Assembly: GCA_017467185.1 (NCBI GenBank)
Contig: JAFTSS010000001.1
Location: 1-60,355, forward strand
Origin: Paludibacteraceae bacterium
GTDB lineage: Bacteria > Bacteroidota > Bacteroidia > Bacteroidales > Paludibacteraceae
Reading direction: 5' to 3'
DNA length: 60,355 nt
Part shown: positions 15,374 through 25,379 of the stretch, piece by piece
How positions within the stretch are numbered: the stretch's first letter is position 1
How the letters are laid out: each line of letters starts with the position of its first letter
Translations under genes and position numbers: made by a program
The notes under the pieces: generated by a model
Seen by the model: only the letters and a program-made list of their open reading frames with translations
Databases searched by the model: none
What the model was told of the DNA's origin: nothing

Positions 15374-16561
15374 ATGATTCAATCATTTCTGCAATATATA
15401 CGGTATGAGAAGAACTATTCTTCTCATACCGTTTTGTCTTATCAGACCGATATTGAGCAGTTGCGTGATTTTGTTGTTACCCAAAAGGGAGATTTTAATC
15501 CAAAAAATCTTACTTCAGATGAGCTCCGCGAGTGGGTAATTGCGCTTATGGATGTGGGGGAAAAGCCCTCGTCTGTAAAACGTAAAATTTCTGCTGTGCG
15601 AAGTTTTTATAAGTTTCTTAATCTTAAAAACCTGACAGACAACAATCCAACACTAAAGATTGTTGCGCCGAAAGTGCCTAAATCGTTGCCTAAATTTTTT
15701 TATGAAAAAGATTTGGATAATTGTTTGGAAGTTTCAGAAAAAAATTGTAACTTTGAAGGCGTAAGAAACTCTTTGATAATTGAACTTATATATCAGACAG
15801 GATTGCGGCGTTCGGAGGTGGCTAATCTCGAAGATGTGAATGTTGATACTGCACAATGTCAGTTGAAGGTGCTTGGTAAAGGCAATAAAGAGAGGGTAGT
15901 GCCGTTTGGTAGAGGTTTGGCGGAAATGATAGAAACTTATCGTTTGAAGCGGGATGAGGAAGTGGATGTGAATACGACAAAATTTTTTGTTCATCAAAAA
16001 GGGACGGCGTTGAATCCGATGCATATATATAATGTGGTAAGAAAACTGATGGGTGCTGTTACTACACAGGAGAAACGCAGTCCGCATGTTTTGCGACATA
16101 CATTTGCGACATCGCTTTTGAATGACGGAGCTGATGTAAAGGCAATAAAAGATTTACTTGGTCATGAAACATTGGCTGCCACTCAGGTTTATACACATGC
16201 ATCCTTTGAACAAATAAAAAAAAGTTATCAACAAGCACACCCACGAGGTGACAAAGAAAAGGAGGACACTATGGAAGTAAGAATTCAATCAATCCATTTT
16301 GATGCAACAGAAAAATTGCAACAATTTATCGAGAAAAAAGTAAATAAACTAGAACGTATATCTGATGAGCTTTCTACAGCTGAAGTAATTTTGAAAGTTG
16401 TTAAACCAGAAACTTCAGAGAATAAAGAAGCAAAAATCACGGTTTTGGCACCAAATACAGAATTTTTTGCTTCAAAAGTGTGTGATACGTTCGAAGAAGC
16501 TATCGATTTATGCGTAGAAGCGCTCGAAAAACAGATTAAAAAAGCAAAAGAGAAAAAATAA
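15374..16561 (+). CDS. xerC: tyrosine recombinase XerC fused in frame to ribosome hibernation factor HPF
   Basis: One uninterrupted 395-codon frame. Residues 1 to about 293 are a tyrosine recombinase: N-terminal SAM-like core-binding domain, then the catalytic domain with R in YQTGLRRSEV, K in GKGNKERVVPFG, HVLRHTFAT (H-x-x-R), H in LLGHETLAATQVYTH and the nucleophile Y in that block. It ends like other XerC proteins (QQAHPRG). Residues 300-395 are a complete short HPF/YfiA protein starting MEVRIQSIHF. In related Bacteroidales the two are adjacent separate genes in this same position. Here no stop codon intervenes; the linker is DKEKEDT. An AAGGAGG lies 5 bases before the internal ATG, so both a fused protein and free HPF may be made. 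A sequencing or assembly error that removed the xerC stop is possible. Confidence 0.85.
   Translation: MIQSFLQYIRYEKNYSSHTVLSYQTDIEQLRDFVVTQKGDFNPKNLTSDELREWVIALMDVGEKPSSVKRKISAVRSFYKFLNLKNLTDNNPTLKIVAPKVPKSLPKFFYEKDLDNCLEVSEKNCNFEGVRNSLIIELIYQTGLRRSEVANLEDVNVDTAQCQLKVLGKGNKERVVPFGRGLAEMIETYRLKRDEEVDVNTTKFFVHQKGTALNPMHIYNVVRKLMGAVTTQEKRSPHVLRHTFATSLLNDGADVKAIKDLLGHETLAATQVYTHASFEQIKKSYQQAHPRGDKEKEDTMEVRIQSIHFDATEKLQQFIEKKVNKLERISDELSTAEVILKVVKPETSENKEAKITVLAPNTEFFASKVCDTFEEAIDLCVEALEKQIKKAKEKK
16259..16265 (+). promoter_or_regulatory. strong Shine-Dalgarno sequence before the internal hpf start
   Basis: AAGGAGG, five bases before ATG 16271. This is unusual for the window, where nearly all genes lack any SD; nusG is the only other clear case. 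It supports separate initiation of HPF inside the fused frame. Confidence 0.75.
16271..16561 (+). CDS. hpf: ribosome hibernation promoting factor (internal start within the xerC frame)
   Basis: A 96-residue product from the internal ATG, the full length of a short HPF/YfiA (sigma-54 modulation) protein. It has the beta-alpha-beta-beta-beta-alpha pattern, with KLQQFIEKKVNKLERI and a lysine-rich C terminus. Short HPF binds the mRNA/tRNA channel of the 30S subunit and helps form 100S hibernating ribosomes in slow growth. It shares its frame with the C-terminal part of the XerC fusion; the SD at 16259-16265 supports this start. The long HPF C-terminal dimerisation domain is absent. Confidence 0.8.
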   Translation: MEVRIQSIHFDATEKLQQFIEKKVNKLERISDELSTAEVILKVVKPETSENKEAKITVLAPNTEFFASKVCDTFEEAIDLCVEALEKQIKKAKEKK

Positions 16562-16660
16562 GATTCTAAATCTGTTAAACTGCAAAGTTTTGATATTCAA
16601 TGAATAAAAAAACTGAATTATTCAGAATGACAAATTTTTAAAAGAAAATCTCTGAAATAT

Positions 16661-16691
16661 TTTGCAGTCTCAAATAAAATGTCTATCTTTG
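16661..16691 (+). promoter_or_regulatory. promoter of the tRNA-tuf operon
   Basis: TTTG at 16661-16664 and TATCTTTG at 16684-16691, spacer 19 bp, 50 bp upstream of the first tRNA. Confidence 0.8.
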
Positions 16692-16741
16692 CAAGCCGTT
16701 TGAAAAGAACATTTTTGAATGGTTTGTAAAGATTTTTGAAT

Positions 16742-16815
16742 GCCTCTTTAGCTCAGTTGGCCAGAGCACGTGATTTGTAATCTCGGGGTCGTTGGTTCGA
16801 ATCCGACAAGAGGCT
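16742..16815 (+). tRNA. tRNA-Thr (anticodon TGT)
   Basis: Seven-base acceptor arms GCCTCTT/AAGAGGC, D-arm AGCTCAGTTGGCCAGAGC, anticodon loop TTTGTAA, T-arm with GGTTCGAATCC. The anticodon stem has one T-T mismatch. No CCA is encoded. Confidence 0.93.
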
Positions 16816-16847
16816 CAAAAAAGTTCCTTGATTTATTTTAAGGTAAT

Positions 16848-16930
16848 GGGCAGTTACCAGAGTGGCCAAATGGGGCTGACTGTAACTCAGCTGTCTTTCG
16901 ACTTCGGTGGTTCGAATCCATCACTGCCCA
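16848..16930 (+). tRNA. tRNA-Tyr (anticodon GTA)
   Basis: Acceptor arms GGGCAGT/ACTGCCC, anticodon loop CTGTAAC, and the long variable arm expected of bacterial tRNA-Tyr (83 nt in all). No CCA encoded. Confidence 0.93.
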
Positions 16931-16947
16931 CTCCTCCACTGGACTTT

Positions 16948-17019
<72 letters not shown>

Positions 17020-17070
17020 CTTGAAAAATCAATAATAAAAAAATAACAACTTTTAAACTATTATTTCACT

Positions 17071-18258
17071 ATGGCAAAAGAAAAATTTGACAGATCGAAA
17101 CCACACGTAAACGTTGGTACAATCGGTCACGTTGACCACGGTAAAACTACTTTGACTGCAGCTATCACTACAGTGCTTGCAAAAAAAGGTCTTTCTGAAT
17201 TGCGTTCATTCGACTCTATCGACAACGCTCCAGAAGAAAAAGAACGTGGTATCACTATCAATACTTCTCACGTAGAGTATCAAACAGCTTCTCGTCACTA
17301 TGCACACGTTGACTGTCCAGGTCACGCCGACTACGTTAAAAACATGGTTACTGGTGCTGCTCAAATGGACGGTGCTATCATCGTAGTTGCTGCTACTGAC
17401 GGTCCTATGCCTCAAACACGTGAGCACATCCTTCTCGCTCGTCAGGTAAACGTTCCTCGTCTTGTTGTATTCATGAACAAATGTGATATGGTTGACGACG
17501 AAGAAATGCTTGAACTCGTTGAAATGGAAATGCGTGAACTTCTCGCTTTCTATGAATTCGATGGCGATAACACTCCTATCATCCGTGGTTCTGCTCTTGG
17601 TGCTTTGAACGGCGAAGCTCAATGGGAAGACAAAGTTATGGAACTTATGGATGCTGTTGATACTTGGATTCAACTTCCTCCACGTGCTGTAGATAAACCA
17701 TTCTTGATGCCTGTTGAAGACGTATTCTCTATCACTGGTCGTGGTACAGTTGCTACAGGTCGTATCGAAACTGGTGTTATCCACGTAGGTGACGCTGTTG
17801 AAATTATCGGTCTTGGTGCAGAAAAACTTACTTCTACAGTTACTGGTGTTGAGATGTTCCGTAAACTTCTCGATGAAGGTGAAGCTGGTGATAACGTAGG
17901 TCTTCTCCTCCGTGGTATCGACAAAAACGAAATCAAACGTGGTATGGTTATCACTCACCCAGGTAAAGTTACACCTCACACTAACTTTAAAGCTTCAGTT
18001 TATATCTTGAAAAAAGAAGAAGGTGGTCGTCACACTCCATTCCACAACAAATATCGTCCACAATTCTACATCCGTACTTTGGACGTAACAGGTGAAATCA
18101 CTCTTCCAGAAGGAACTGAAATGGTTATGCCTGGTGATAACTTGGAAATCACTGTTCAACTTATCTACCCAGTAGCTTGCAACGAAGGTCTTCGTTTCGC
18201 AATCCGTGAAGGTGGTCGTACAGTAGGTTCTGGTCAAATCACAGCTATTCTTGACTAA
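17071..18258 (+). CDS. tuf: elongation factor Tu
   Basis: A 395-residue EF-Tu of normal length. The G1 loop [10 protein letters not shown], switch region [16 protein letters not shown]3 [12 protein letters not shown] and G4 NKCD are intact, followed by domains II and III. It delivers aminoacyl-tRNA to the ribosome with GTP hydrolysis. Codon use is strongly biased to GGT, CGT and similar codons, as in the following ribosomal genes, which marks very high expression. It is cotranscribed with the upstream tRNAs and ends at a strong terminator before tRNA-Trp. Confidence 0.98.
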   Translation: MAKEKFDRSKPHVNVGTIGHVDHGKTTLTAAITTVLAKKGLSELRSFDSIDNAPEEKERGITINTSHVEYQTASRHYAHVDCPGHADYVKNMVTGAAQMDGAIIVVAATDGPMPQTREHILLARQVNVPRLVVFMNKCDMVDDEEMLELVEMEMRELLAFYEFDGDNTPIIRGSALGALNGEAQWEDKVMELMDAVDTWIQLPPRAVDKPFLMPVEDVFSITGRGTVATGRIETGVIHVGDAVEIIGLGAEKLTSTVTGVEMFRKLLDEGEAGDNVGLLLRGIDKNEIKRGMVITHPGKVTPHTNFKASVYILKKEEGGRHTPFHNKYRPQFYIRTLDVTGEITLPEGTEMVMPGDNLEITVQLIYPVACNEGLRFAIREGGRTVGSGQITAILD

Positions 18259-18278
18259 TCACAAGAATTAAAATAAAT

Positions 18279-18320
18279 AAAAAGGAAACGGGATGACGTT
18301 TCGTGATCCCGCTCCTTTTT
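18279..18320 (+). terminator. terminator after tuf
   Basis: AAAAAGGA..CGGGAT pairs with ATCCCG.TCCTTTTT around an 11-base loop, ending in T5. It is only 5 bp before tRNA-Trp, so it may attenuate rather than fully stop transcription into secE-rpoC. Confidence 0.75.
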
Positions 18321-18325
18321 GAAAT

Positions 18326-18398
18326 ACGGGTCTAGCTCAGTTGGTAGAGCACTGGTCTCCAAAACCAGGTGTCGGGAGTTCGAGCCTCTCGACCCGTG
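18326..18398 (+). tRNA. tRNA-Trp (anticodon CCA)
   Basis: Acceptor arms ACGGGTC/GACCCGT with discriminator G, anticodon stem CTGGT/ACCAG with loop CTCCAAA, T-arm GAGTTCGAGCCTC. It lies 20 bp before secE, the usual Bacteroidetes order. Confidence 0.94.
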
Positions 18399-18418
18399 CT
18401 AAAAACTATTTGTAAATT

Positions 18419-18607
18419 ATGAAACTAATCAACTATTTTAAAGAATCCTATACTGAGCTTGTTGAGAAGACCTCATGGCCTACTCGTAAAGAGCTTACCA
18501 ATAGTGCGGTAGTTGTTTTGATAGCTTCCCTCCTTATCGCATTGGTGGTTTGGGTTATGGATTTAGGTTTCGAAAACATCATGTCGTTAATTTACAAATA
18601 CATTTAA
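18419..18607 (+). CDS. secE: preprotein translocase subunit SecE
   Basis: A 62-residue single-span protein. The amphipathic KESYTELVEKTSWPTRKELTNS segment (in part: ELVEKTSWPTRKEL) is the SecE signature, followed by one membrane helix at about residues 29-50. It stabilises SecY in the translocon. Short form, as in most non-proteobacteria. Located between tRNA-Trp and nusG as expected. Confidence 0.93.
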   Translation: MKLINYFKESYTELVEKTSWPTRKELTNSAVVVLIASLLIALVVWVMDLGFENIMSLIYKYI

Positions 18608-18611
18608 TTTT

Positions 18612-18617
18612 AGGAGG
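18612..18617 (+). promoter_or_regulatory. consensus Shine-Dalgarno before nusG
   Basis: AGGAGG with an 8-base AT spacer before ATG 18626. One of only two clear SD sequences in the window. Confidence 0.7.
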
Positions 18618-18625
18618 AATTAAAA

Positions 18626-19177
18626 ATGTCTGAGACAACAAAGAAATGGTATGTCCTTCGTGCTGTTAGTGGCAAGGAGGCAAAGGTTAAGGAGTATATT
18701 GATGCAGAAATCAAGAACTCGAACCTCGGTCAATATGTATCTCAGGTTTTGATTCCAACTGAAAAGGTGTATTCTGTGCGTAATGGCAAGAAGGTTGTTA
18801 AAGAACGCAGTTATCTTCCTGGATATGTCCTTGTTGAGGCAGCATTGAATGGTGAGGTGACTGGTCATCTGCGTGATAACGTTCCTAACGTCATTGGTTT
18901 TTTGGGTGCTTCTGTAGGAAAACAACCAGAACCACTTAGAGACTCTGAGGTGAAACGTATATTAGGCCTCTTCGATGAAATTGCTGATGCTGAAGAAGAA
19001 ATCTTGACACCTTTCTATGTTGGTGACAACGTGAAGGTAATCACTGATCCTTTCAACGGATTTTCTGGCGTAATCGAAGAAGTTAACAACGAACAGAAGA
19101 AACTGAAAGTAATGGTCAAAATCTTTGGACGTCAAACTCCAGTTGAGCTTGGTTTTACACAAGTAGAAAAAGAGTAA
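18626..19177 (+). CDS. nusG: transcription termination/antitermination factor NusG
   Basis: A 183-residue protein with the NGN domain (KKWYVLRAVSGKEAKVKEY at the start, RSYLPGYVLVE at about 64-74) and a C-terminal KOW domain (YVGDNVKVITDPFNGFSG). It binds RNA polymerase, promotes processivity and couples transcription to translation or Rho. It follows secE by 18 bp. It is preceded by an unusual full SD sequence. Length is typical. Confidence 0.96.
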   Translation: MSETTKKWYVLRAVSGKEAKVKEYIDAEIKNSNLGQYVSQVLIPTEKVYSVRNGKKVVKERSYLPGYVLVEAALNGEVTGHLRDNVPNVIGFLGASVGKQPEPLRDSEVKRILGLFDEIADAEEEILTPFYVGDNVKVITDPFNGFSGVIEEVNNEQKKLKVMVKIFGRQTPVELGFTQVEKE

Positions 19178-19205
19178 GTCATTTTGTTACGAATTTGATA
19201 AACTC

Positions 19206-19250
19206 TTAACTATTAAAAACGGGAATCTCAGAGAAGTTCCTTTTTGTTAA
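19206..19250 (+). promoter_or_regulatory. structured leader before rplK
   Basis: Nested complementary arms TTAAC/GTTAA, AAAAA/TTTTT and GGAA/TTCC enclose TCTCAGAGAAG in the 94-bp gap between nusG and rplK. By position this may be the site where ribosomal protein L1 represses the rplK-rplA mRNA, or a processing site; the sequence alone does not decide. Confidence 0.4.
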
Positions 19251-19271
19251 CACAAAAAAAATTAAAAAATT

Positions 19272-19712
19272 ATGGCAAAAGAAATTGCTGGATTTATTAA
19301 ATTGCAAATCAAAGGTGGTGCAGCAAATCCATCACCTCCTGTAGGACCTGCACTTGGTTCTAAAGGTATCAATATAATGGAATTCTGTAAGCAGTTTAAT
19401 GCCAGAACTCAAGACAAAGCAGGTAAAGTATTACCAGTAGTTATTACTTACTATGCAGACAAATCATTCACTTTTGTTGTAAAAACTCCACCAGTTGCAA
19501 TTCAACTTTTGGAAGTTTCAAAACAAAAATCTGGTAGCGCAGAACCTAACCGTAAAAAAGTGGCAGAAATCACTTGGGAACAAGTTCGTGCTATCGCAGA
19601 AGATAAAATGCCTGACTTGAACTGCTTTGAAATTGGGGCTGCTATGAAAATGGTAGCAGGAACTGCGAGAAGTATGGGTATCGCCGTTAAAGGTGAATTT
19701 CCTAATTGTTAA
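19272..19712 (+). CDS. rplK: 50S ribosomal protein uL11
   Basis: A 146-residue protein with the N-terminal [23 protein letters not shown] and the C-terminal RNA-binding domain ([12 protein letters not shown]). It forms the GTPase-associated centre with 23S rRNA and the L10-L12 stalk and is needed for RelA-type sensing. Normal length; 20 bp before rplA. Confidence 0.97.
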   Translation: MAKEIAGFIKLQIKGGAANPSPPVGPALGSKGINIMEFCKQFNARTQDKAGKVLPVVITYYADKSFTFVVKTPPVAIQLLEVSKQKSGSAEPNRKKVAEITWEQVRAIAEDKMPDLNCFEIGAAMKMVAGTARSMGIAVKGEFPNC

Positions 19713-19732
19713 TTATTAAAACTTCAATTGAA

Positions 19733-20431
19733 ATGGGAAAACTAACAAAAAATCAAAAGTTGGCTTTAGAAAAAATTGAAGCAGGAAAGGCTTATACACT
19801 CAAAGAAGCTGCAAAATTGGTAAAAGAAATTACTACTACCAAATTCGATGCCTCTGTTGATATCGATGTACGTTTGGGTGTTGACCCACGTAAAGCAAAC
19901 CAAATGGTTCGTGGCGTGGTTTCATTGCCAAATGGTACAGGTAAACAAGTAAGAGTTCTTGCATTATGTACTCCTGATAAAGAAGCTGAAGCTAAAGCTG
20001 CTGGCGCTGATTATGTAGGTCTCGATGAATATATTGAGAAAATCAAAGGTGGCTGGACAGATGTAGATGTTATCATCACAATGCCTGCTATCATGGGTAA
20101 AATCGGTGCTCTCGGTCGCGTTTTAGGTCCTCGTGGACTTATGCCAAACCCAAAAAGTGGTACAGTGACTATGGATGTAGCTAACGCAGTACGCGAAGTA
20201 AAACAAGGTAAAATCGATTTCAAAGTTGACAAATATGGTATCGTGCACACTTCAATCGGTAAAGTGTCATTCAATGAACAACAAATCGTTGAAAACGCAC
20301 GTGAATTCATGGCAACAATCATGAAATTGAAACCTTCTACTGCTAAGGGTACTTACGTTAAGAGCATTTATCTTTCTACAACTATGAGTAAAGGTGTTAA
20401 AGTTGACACCAAATCTATTGATGAAAACTAA
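19733..20431 (+). CDS. rplA: 50S ribosomal protein uL1
   Basis: A 232-residue L1 protein with the two-domain fold ([19 protein letters not shown] at the start; [18 protein letters not shown] in the middle). It binds the L1 stalk of 23S rRNA and usually its own mRNA. The frame is open 27 bases further upstream, but that would overlap rplK; ATG 19733 gives the conserved N terminus. Confidence 0.97.
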   Translation: MGKLTKNQKLALEKIEAGKAYTLKEAAKLVKEITTTKFDASVDIDVRLGVDPRKANQMVRGVVSLPNGTGKQVRVLALCTPDKEAEAKAAGADYVGLDEYIEKIKGGWTDVDVIITMPAIMGKIGALGRVLGPRGLMPNPKSGTVTMDVANAVREVKQGKIDFKVDKYGIVHTSIGKVSFNEQQIVENAREFMATIMKLKPSTAKGTYVKSIYLSTTMSKGVKVDTKSIDEN

Positions 20432-20443
20432 TAATCTGAAAGT

Positions 20444-20959
20444 ATGAAAAAGGAAGATAAAAGCATAGTAATTGATCAAATTAAAGAAGTTATTTCTTCA
20501 TATTCTCACTTCTACCTTACTGAAACACAAGGTATGAATGCTGAGCAAGTAAGCGAACTTCGTAGAGAGTGTTTCAAAAATGACATCAAAATGCTTGTTG
20601 TTAAAAACAAGTTGATGATCAAAGCTCTTGAATCACTTGAAGGCGATTTTTCACCACTCTACGATTCTTTGAAAGCGAATACAGCAGTGTTGTTCTCAAA
20701 TGTAGGTAACGCTCCTGCTAAACTTATCAAAGATTTCAACAAAAAGAACATGAAACCTGTTCTTAAAGCAGCTTACGTTGAAGAATCATTCTATATTGGT
20801 GAAAACCAAATCGAAGCTCTTGCTACAATTAAGAGCAAAAACGAACTTATTGGCGAAGTTATTGGCTTGCTCCAATCGCCTGCTAAGAACGTTATCTCTG
20901 CACTCCAATCTGGAGGAAATACAATTCACGGGGTTCTTAAAACACTCGCTGAAAGATAA
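20444..20959 (+). CDS. rplJ: 50S ribosomal protein uL10
   Basis: A 171-residue L10: N-terminal rRNA-binding domain with FYLTETQGMNAEQVSELRRE and VVKNKLMIKAL, and a C-terminal helix that binds bL12 dimers. It anchors the ribosomal stalk. It starts 12 bp after rplA and is followed by rplL after 51 bp. In many bacteria L10-L12 represses its own mRNA; no clear site is visible. Confidence 0.96.
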   Translation: MKKEDKSIVIDQIKEVISSYSHFYLTETQGMNAEQVSELRRECFKNDIKMLVVKNKLMIKALESLEGDFSPLYDSLKANTAVLFSNVGNAPAKLIKDFNKKNMKPVLKAAYVEESFYIGENQIEALATIKSKNELIGEVIGLLQSPAKNVISALQSGGNTIHGVLKTLAER

Positions 20960-21010
20960 TATTTTTATTCAATTAATTCAAATAATCAAAACATTTAAAT
21001 ATTTATTACA

Positions 21011-21388
21011 ATGGCAGATTTGAAAGCTTTTGCAGAACAATTGGTAAACTTGACCGTTAAAGAGGTTAACGAGTTGGCCGAAATCTTGAAAAACGAATAT
21101 GGTATCGAACCTGCTGCTGCAGCTGTTGCTGTCGCTGCTGGTCCTGCTGCTGGTGCTGAAGCAGCAGCTGAAGAAAAAACTTCTTTCGATGTAATCTTGA
21201 AATCAGCTGGTGCAAACAAACTTGCAGTAGTTAAATTGGTTAAAGAACTTACAGGTCTTGGCTTGAAAGAAGCTAAAGATATGGTTGACGGTGCTCCTTC
21301 AACAGTTAAAGAAGGTGTTGCTAAAGACGAAGCTGAAGCTCTTAAAAAACAACTTACTGAAGCAGGCGCTGAAGTTGAACTTAAGTAA
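21011..21388 (+). CDS. rplL: 50S ribosomal protein bL12 (L7/L12)
   Basis: A 125-residue acidic protein: N-terminal dimerisation domain, alanine-rich hinge (about 36-55) and C-terminal domain with the factor-binding face ([20 protein letters not shown]). It recruits translational GTPases. Followed by an attenuator-like hairpin before rpoB, as in many bacteria. Confidence 0.97.
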   Translation: MADLKAFAEQLVNLTVKEVNELAEILKNEYGIEPAAAAVAVAAGPAAGAEAAAEEKTSFDVILKSAGANKLAVVKLVKELTGLGLKEAKDMVDGAPSTVKEGVAKDEAEALKKQLTEAGAEVELK

Positions 21389-21417
21389 TAAACTTCTCCT
21401 GTTCAATCAGGAAATAT

Positions 21418-21456
21418 GGTTTAGATTCCCGATAAAAAGGGACTCTAAACCTTTTT
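21418..21456 (+). terminator. attenuator/terminator between rplL and rpoB
   Basis: GGTTTAGA.TCCC pairs with GGGA.TCTAAACC (one mismatch, 8-base loop), followed by T5. Partial termination here would set the ratio of ribosomal protein to RNA polymerase mRNA, as known for E. coli. Confidence 0.75.
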
Positions 21457-21495
21457 ACGTATAATTCACTAAGTTCAACAAATATTCTTATACTC

Positions 21496-24400
21496 ATGTC
21501 TTTAAATACTAACAATCAGAGAGTTAGTTTTGCTTCTGTGAAAAGTCAGTATCCTTATCCTGACTTTCTTGAAGTCCAACTCAAATCGTTTAGGGATTTC
21601 TTCCAATTAGATACTGCTACTGAGCATAGGAAGAATGAGGGTATGTATAAAGTTTTTGCTGAAAACTTTCCAATTGCTGATACCCGCAATAATTTCGTTC
21701 TCGAATTTCTCGATTATTATATCGAGCCACCTCGTTATACTATTGAAGAATGTCTTCGTCGTGGTCTTACTTATAGTGTGCCTTTGAAGGCTAAACTCAA
21801 ACTTTATTGTACTGACCCAGATCACGAAGATTTTGATACCGTTATCCAAGACGTATATTTGGGACCTATCCCATATATGACTGATAAGGGTACTTTCGTC
21901 ATAAATGGTGCTGAACGTGTTATCGTTTCTCAATTGCACCGTTCACCAGGTGTGTTCTTTGGTCAAAGTGTTCACACAAATGGTACTAAACTTTATTCAG
22001 CTCGTATTATTCCATTCCGTGGTTCTTGGATTGAATTTGCTACTGACATCAACAATGTTATGTATGCTTATATCGACCGTAAGAAAAAATTGCCTGTAAC
22101 TACTTTGTTGCGTGCAATTGGTTTCGAATCGGATAAAGATATCCTCGAAACTTTCGGTCTTGCTGAAGAGGTAAAAGTGAACAAAACTAACCTTAACCGT
22201 GTTATTGGTCGTCAACTCGCTGCTCGTGTAGTTAAACCACGTGTCGAAGACTTTGTTGATGAAGCTACAGGTGAGGTGGTTACTGTTGAACGTACCGAAG
22301 TAATTATTGAACGTGAAACTGAATTGACAAAAGCTCACATTCAACCTATTATTGATTCTGGTAGCCAAACAATCCTTCTTCACAAAGAGGATCAAAACAT
22401 GACAGAGTATCAAATCATCTATAATACTCTTCAAAAGGACCCTTCAAATACTGAACGTGAAGCTGTATTGCACATCTATCGTCAATTGCGTAACGCAGAA
22501 CCTGCTGATGACCAAACTGCTCGTGAGGTTATCAATGGCTTGTTCTTCTCTGAAAAACGTTACGATTTGGGCGAAGTTGGTCGTTACCGTATCAATAAAA
22601 AACTTAATCTCTCAACAAGTATGGATGTTCGCGTACTTACTCGCGAAGACATCATTGAGATTATTAAATATCTTATCGAACTTATCAACTCTAAAGTAAC
22701 TGTTGACGATATCGACCACTTGAGCAACCGTCGCGTGCGTACTGTTGGAGAACAATTATATAATCAATTTGGTGTTGGTTTGGCACGTATGTCTCGTACA
22801 ATTCGTGAACGTATGAACGTTCGTGACAACGAGGTGTTTACTCCAGTTGACCTTATCAATGCTAAAACAATCTCTTCTGTCATCAATACTTATTTTGGTA
22901 CTAATGCGTTGTCTCAATTCATGGACCAAACTAACCCATTGGCAGAAATTACACACAAACGTCGTTTGTCAGCTCTCGGTCCTGGTGGTCTTTCTCGTGA
23001 CCGCGCCGGTTTCGAGGTTCGTGACGTTCACTATACTCACTATGGTCGTCTCTGTCCTATCGAAACTCCTGAGGGTCCAAACATCGGTCTTATCTCTTCT
23101 TTGTGTATCTACGCAAAAATCAACGACCTCGGCTTTATCTCTACTCCTTATCGTAAAGTAGAAGATGGTAAAGTAAATCTTAACAACGATGATGTCGTTT
23201 ATTTGACAGCAGAAGAGGAAGAAGATCTTGTAGTAGCTCAAGGTAATGCACCTTTGAACGATGATGGTACATTCATCCGTAACAAAGTTAAAGCACGTCT
23301 TGAAGCTGATTTCCCACTCGTAGCTCCAACTGAAGTAAATATGATGGACGTAGCTCCACAACAGATTGCTTCTATTGCAGCTGCATTGATTCCATTCTTG
23401 GAGCACGATGACGCGAACCGTGCGTTGATGGGATCTAACATGATGCGTCAAGCAGTTCCATTGCTTCGCTCTGAAGCTCCTATCGTAGGTACAGGTATCG
23501 AAGGTCAAATGATTCGCGATTCTCGTACTCAAATTATGGCAGAAGGCGATGGTGTTGTTGAATTTGTTGACGCTTCTGTAATTCGTATTAATTATGACCG
23601 TACAGATGATGAAGAATTCGTAAGCTTTGTTGATTCGGTTAAAGAGTATAAATTGCCTAAATTTATGCGTACTAACCAAGATACAACTATCGACCTTCGT
23701 CCTATCGTACGCAAAGGAGATAAAGTAACTAAGGGTCAAATCCTCACAGAGGGTTATTCAACTCAAAATGGAGAATTGGCACTTGGCCGTAACCTTAAAG
23801 TGGCTTATATTCCTTGGAAAGGTTACAACTATGAGGATGCTATCGTGCTTAACGAACGTATTGTTCGCGAAGATATCTTTACTTCAGTTCACGTTAGTGA
23901 ATACACTCTTGAAGTGCGTGAAACTAAACGTGGTGTAGAGGAATTGACATCTGATATTCCAAACGTGAGTGAAGATGCAACACGCAACCTCGACGAAAAC
24001 GGTATTATCCGTATAGGTGCACACGTTGTTCCTGGCGATATTCTTATTGGTAAAATCACTCCTAAAGGTGAGACTGACCCAACTCCAGAAGAGAAACTTC
24101 TTCGTGCAATCTTCGGAGATAAAGCAGGCGACGTTAAAGATGCATCACTCAAAGCTTCACCTTCGCTTCGTGGTGTAATTATTGGCAAAGAACTCTATTG
24201 CAAAGCACAAAAAACTCGCAAAGATCGTATTGCTGATAAAGAAATCCTCGATCGTATGGATGAAAACTTCAACCAAGAAGTAGCAGCATTGAAAGCTTTG
24301 TTAATCGAGAAATTGGTTTCAACTATCAATGGTAAAACTTCTCAAGGTGTGAAAGACTTTATGGGTGTAGATATTATCCCACGTGGTAATAAATTCACTC

Positions 24401-25308
24401 AAAAAGTATTGAACGAAATCGACTTCAATACAGTGCAGTTGACTAAATGGACAACAGATGCATATCGTAACGAATTGATTCGTGATATAATCACTAACTA
24501 TTTGCGCAAAGTTAAAGAGCTTGATGCTCAACTTAAACGTGCTAAATTCAACCTTACTATCGGCGATGAACTTCCTTCAGGTATTGTTCAACTTGCAAAA
24601 GTTTACGTCGCTAAAAAACGTAAAATCCGCGTAGGTGACAAGATGGCGGGTCGTCACGGTAACAAAGGTATCGTTTCTAAAGTTGTTCGTCAAGAAGACA
24701 TGCCATTCCTTGCAGATGGTACTCCTGTGGATATTTGTTTGAACCCACTTGGTGTGCCTTCACGTATGAACCTTGGTCAGATTTTCGAAGCTGTTCTTGG
24801 TTGGGCAGGTAAAGAACTCGGAGTTAAATTTGCAACTCCTATCTTTGATGGTGCAGATATTGATGACCTTAACGAATGGTGCGACAAAGCAGGTGTTCCA
24901 CGTTATGGTAAAACTTATCTTTACGATGGTGGTACTGGCGAACGTTTCGACCAACCAGCGACAGTAGGTGTAACTTACTTCTTGAAACTTGGTCACATGG
25001 TTGACGACAAAATGCACGCTCGTTCTATTGGTCCTTACTCTCTCATTACTCAACAACCATTGGGTGGTAAAGCTCAATTTGGTGGTCAACGTTTCGGAGA
25101 GATGGAGGTTTGGGCGCTCGAAGCATTCGGTGCTTCAAGCATCCTTCAAGAAATCCTTACTGTTAAATCCGACGACGTTATGGGTCGTGCTCGTGCTTAT
25201 GAGGCTATTGTTAAAGGTGAACCAATGCCACAAGCAGGTATCCCTGAATCACTCAACGTATTGTTGCACGAACTCGAAGGTCTTGGCCTCAGCGTTAGAT
25301 TAGAGTAA
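21496..25308 (+). CDS. rpoB: RNA polymerase beta subunit
   Basis: A 1270-residue beta subunit covering all usual domains, from the protrusion and lobes to the clamp-proximal C terminus. The rifampicin pocket reads [19 protein letters not shown] followed by LSALGPGG, the wild-type residues at the main resistance positions. The C-terminal [12 protein letters not shown] and [14 protein letters not shown] motifs contribute to the active site and clamp. Strong highly-expressed codon bias, as in tuf. Cotranscribed with rpoC across a hairpin. Confidence 0.98.
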   Translation: MSLNTNNQRVSFASVKSQYPYPDFLEVQLKSFRDFFQLDTATEHRKNEGMYKVFAENFPIADTRNNFVLEFLDYYIEPPRYTIEECLRRGLTYSVPLKAKLKLYCTDPDHEDFDTVIQDVYLGPIPYMTDKGTFVINGAERVIVSQLHRSPGVFFGQSVHTNGTKLYSARIIPFRGSWIEFATDINNVMYAYIDRKKKLPVTTLLRAIGFESDKDILETFGLAEEVKVNKTNLNRVIGRQLAARVVKPRVEDFVDEATGEVVTVERTEVIIERETELTKAHIQPIIDSGSQTILLHKEDQNMTEYQIIYNTLQKDPSNTEREAVLHIYRQLRNAEPADDQTAREVINGLFFSEKRYDLGEVGRYRINKKLNLSTSMDVRVLTREDIIEIIKYLIELINSKVTVDDIDHLSNRRVRTVGEQLYNQFGVGLARMSRTIRERMNVRDNEVFTPVDLINAKTISSVINTYFGTNALSQFMDQTNPLAEITHKRRLSALGPGGLSRDRAGFEVRDVHYTHYGRLCPIETPEGPNIGLISSLCIYAKINDLGFISTPYRKVEDGKVNLNNDDVVYLTAEEEEDLVVAQGNAPLNDDGTFIRNKVKARLEADFPLVAPTEVNMMDVAPQQIASIAAALIPFLEHDDANRALMGSNMMRQAVPLLRSEAPIVGTGIEGQMIRDSRTQIMAEGDGVVEFVDASVIRINYDRTDDEEFVSFVDSVKEYKLPKFMRTNQDTTIDLRPIVRKGDKVTKGQILTEGYSTQNGELALGRNLKVAYIPWKGYNYEDAIVLNERIVREDIFTSVHVSEYTLEVRETKRGVEELTSDIPNVSEDATRNLDENGIIRIGAHVVPGDILIGKITPKGETDPTPEEKLLRAIFGDKAGDVKDASLKASPSLRGVIIGKELYCKAQKTRKDRIADKEILDRMDENFNQEVAALKALLIEKLVSTINGKTSQGVKDFMGVDIIPRGNKFTQKVLNEIDFNTVQLTKWTTDAYRNELIRDIITNYLRKVKELDAQLKRAKFNLTIGDELPSGIVQLAKVYVAKKRKIRVGDKMAGRHGNKGIVSKVVRQEDMPFLADGTPVDICLNPLGVPSRMNLGQIFEAVLGWAGKELGVKFATPIFDGADIDDLNEWCDKAGVPRYGKTYLYDGGTGERFDQPATVGVTYFLKLGHMVDDKMHARSIGPYSLITQQPLGGKAQFGGQRFGEMEVWALEAFGASSILQEILTVKSDDVMGRARAYEAIVKGEPMPQAGIPESLNVLLHELEGLGLSVRLE

Positions 25309-25341
25309 TACCGAATAAGAGAAGTTTAATAAAACGGGAAA

Positions 25342-25379
25342 CTATAAATCTTGATCCCGTAGGGGAGAAAGATTTATAG
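25342..25379 (+). promoter_or_regulatory. long hairpin between rpoB and rpoC
   Basis: An 11-bp perfect stem, CTATAAATCTT (25342-25352) with AAGATTTATAG (25369-25379), has a second small stem TCCC/GGGA in its loop and no T tract. A processing site or translational element is more likely than a terminator. Confidence 0.55.
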
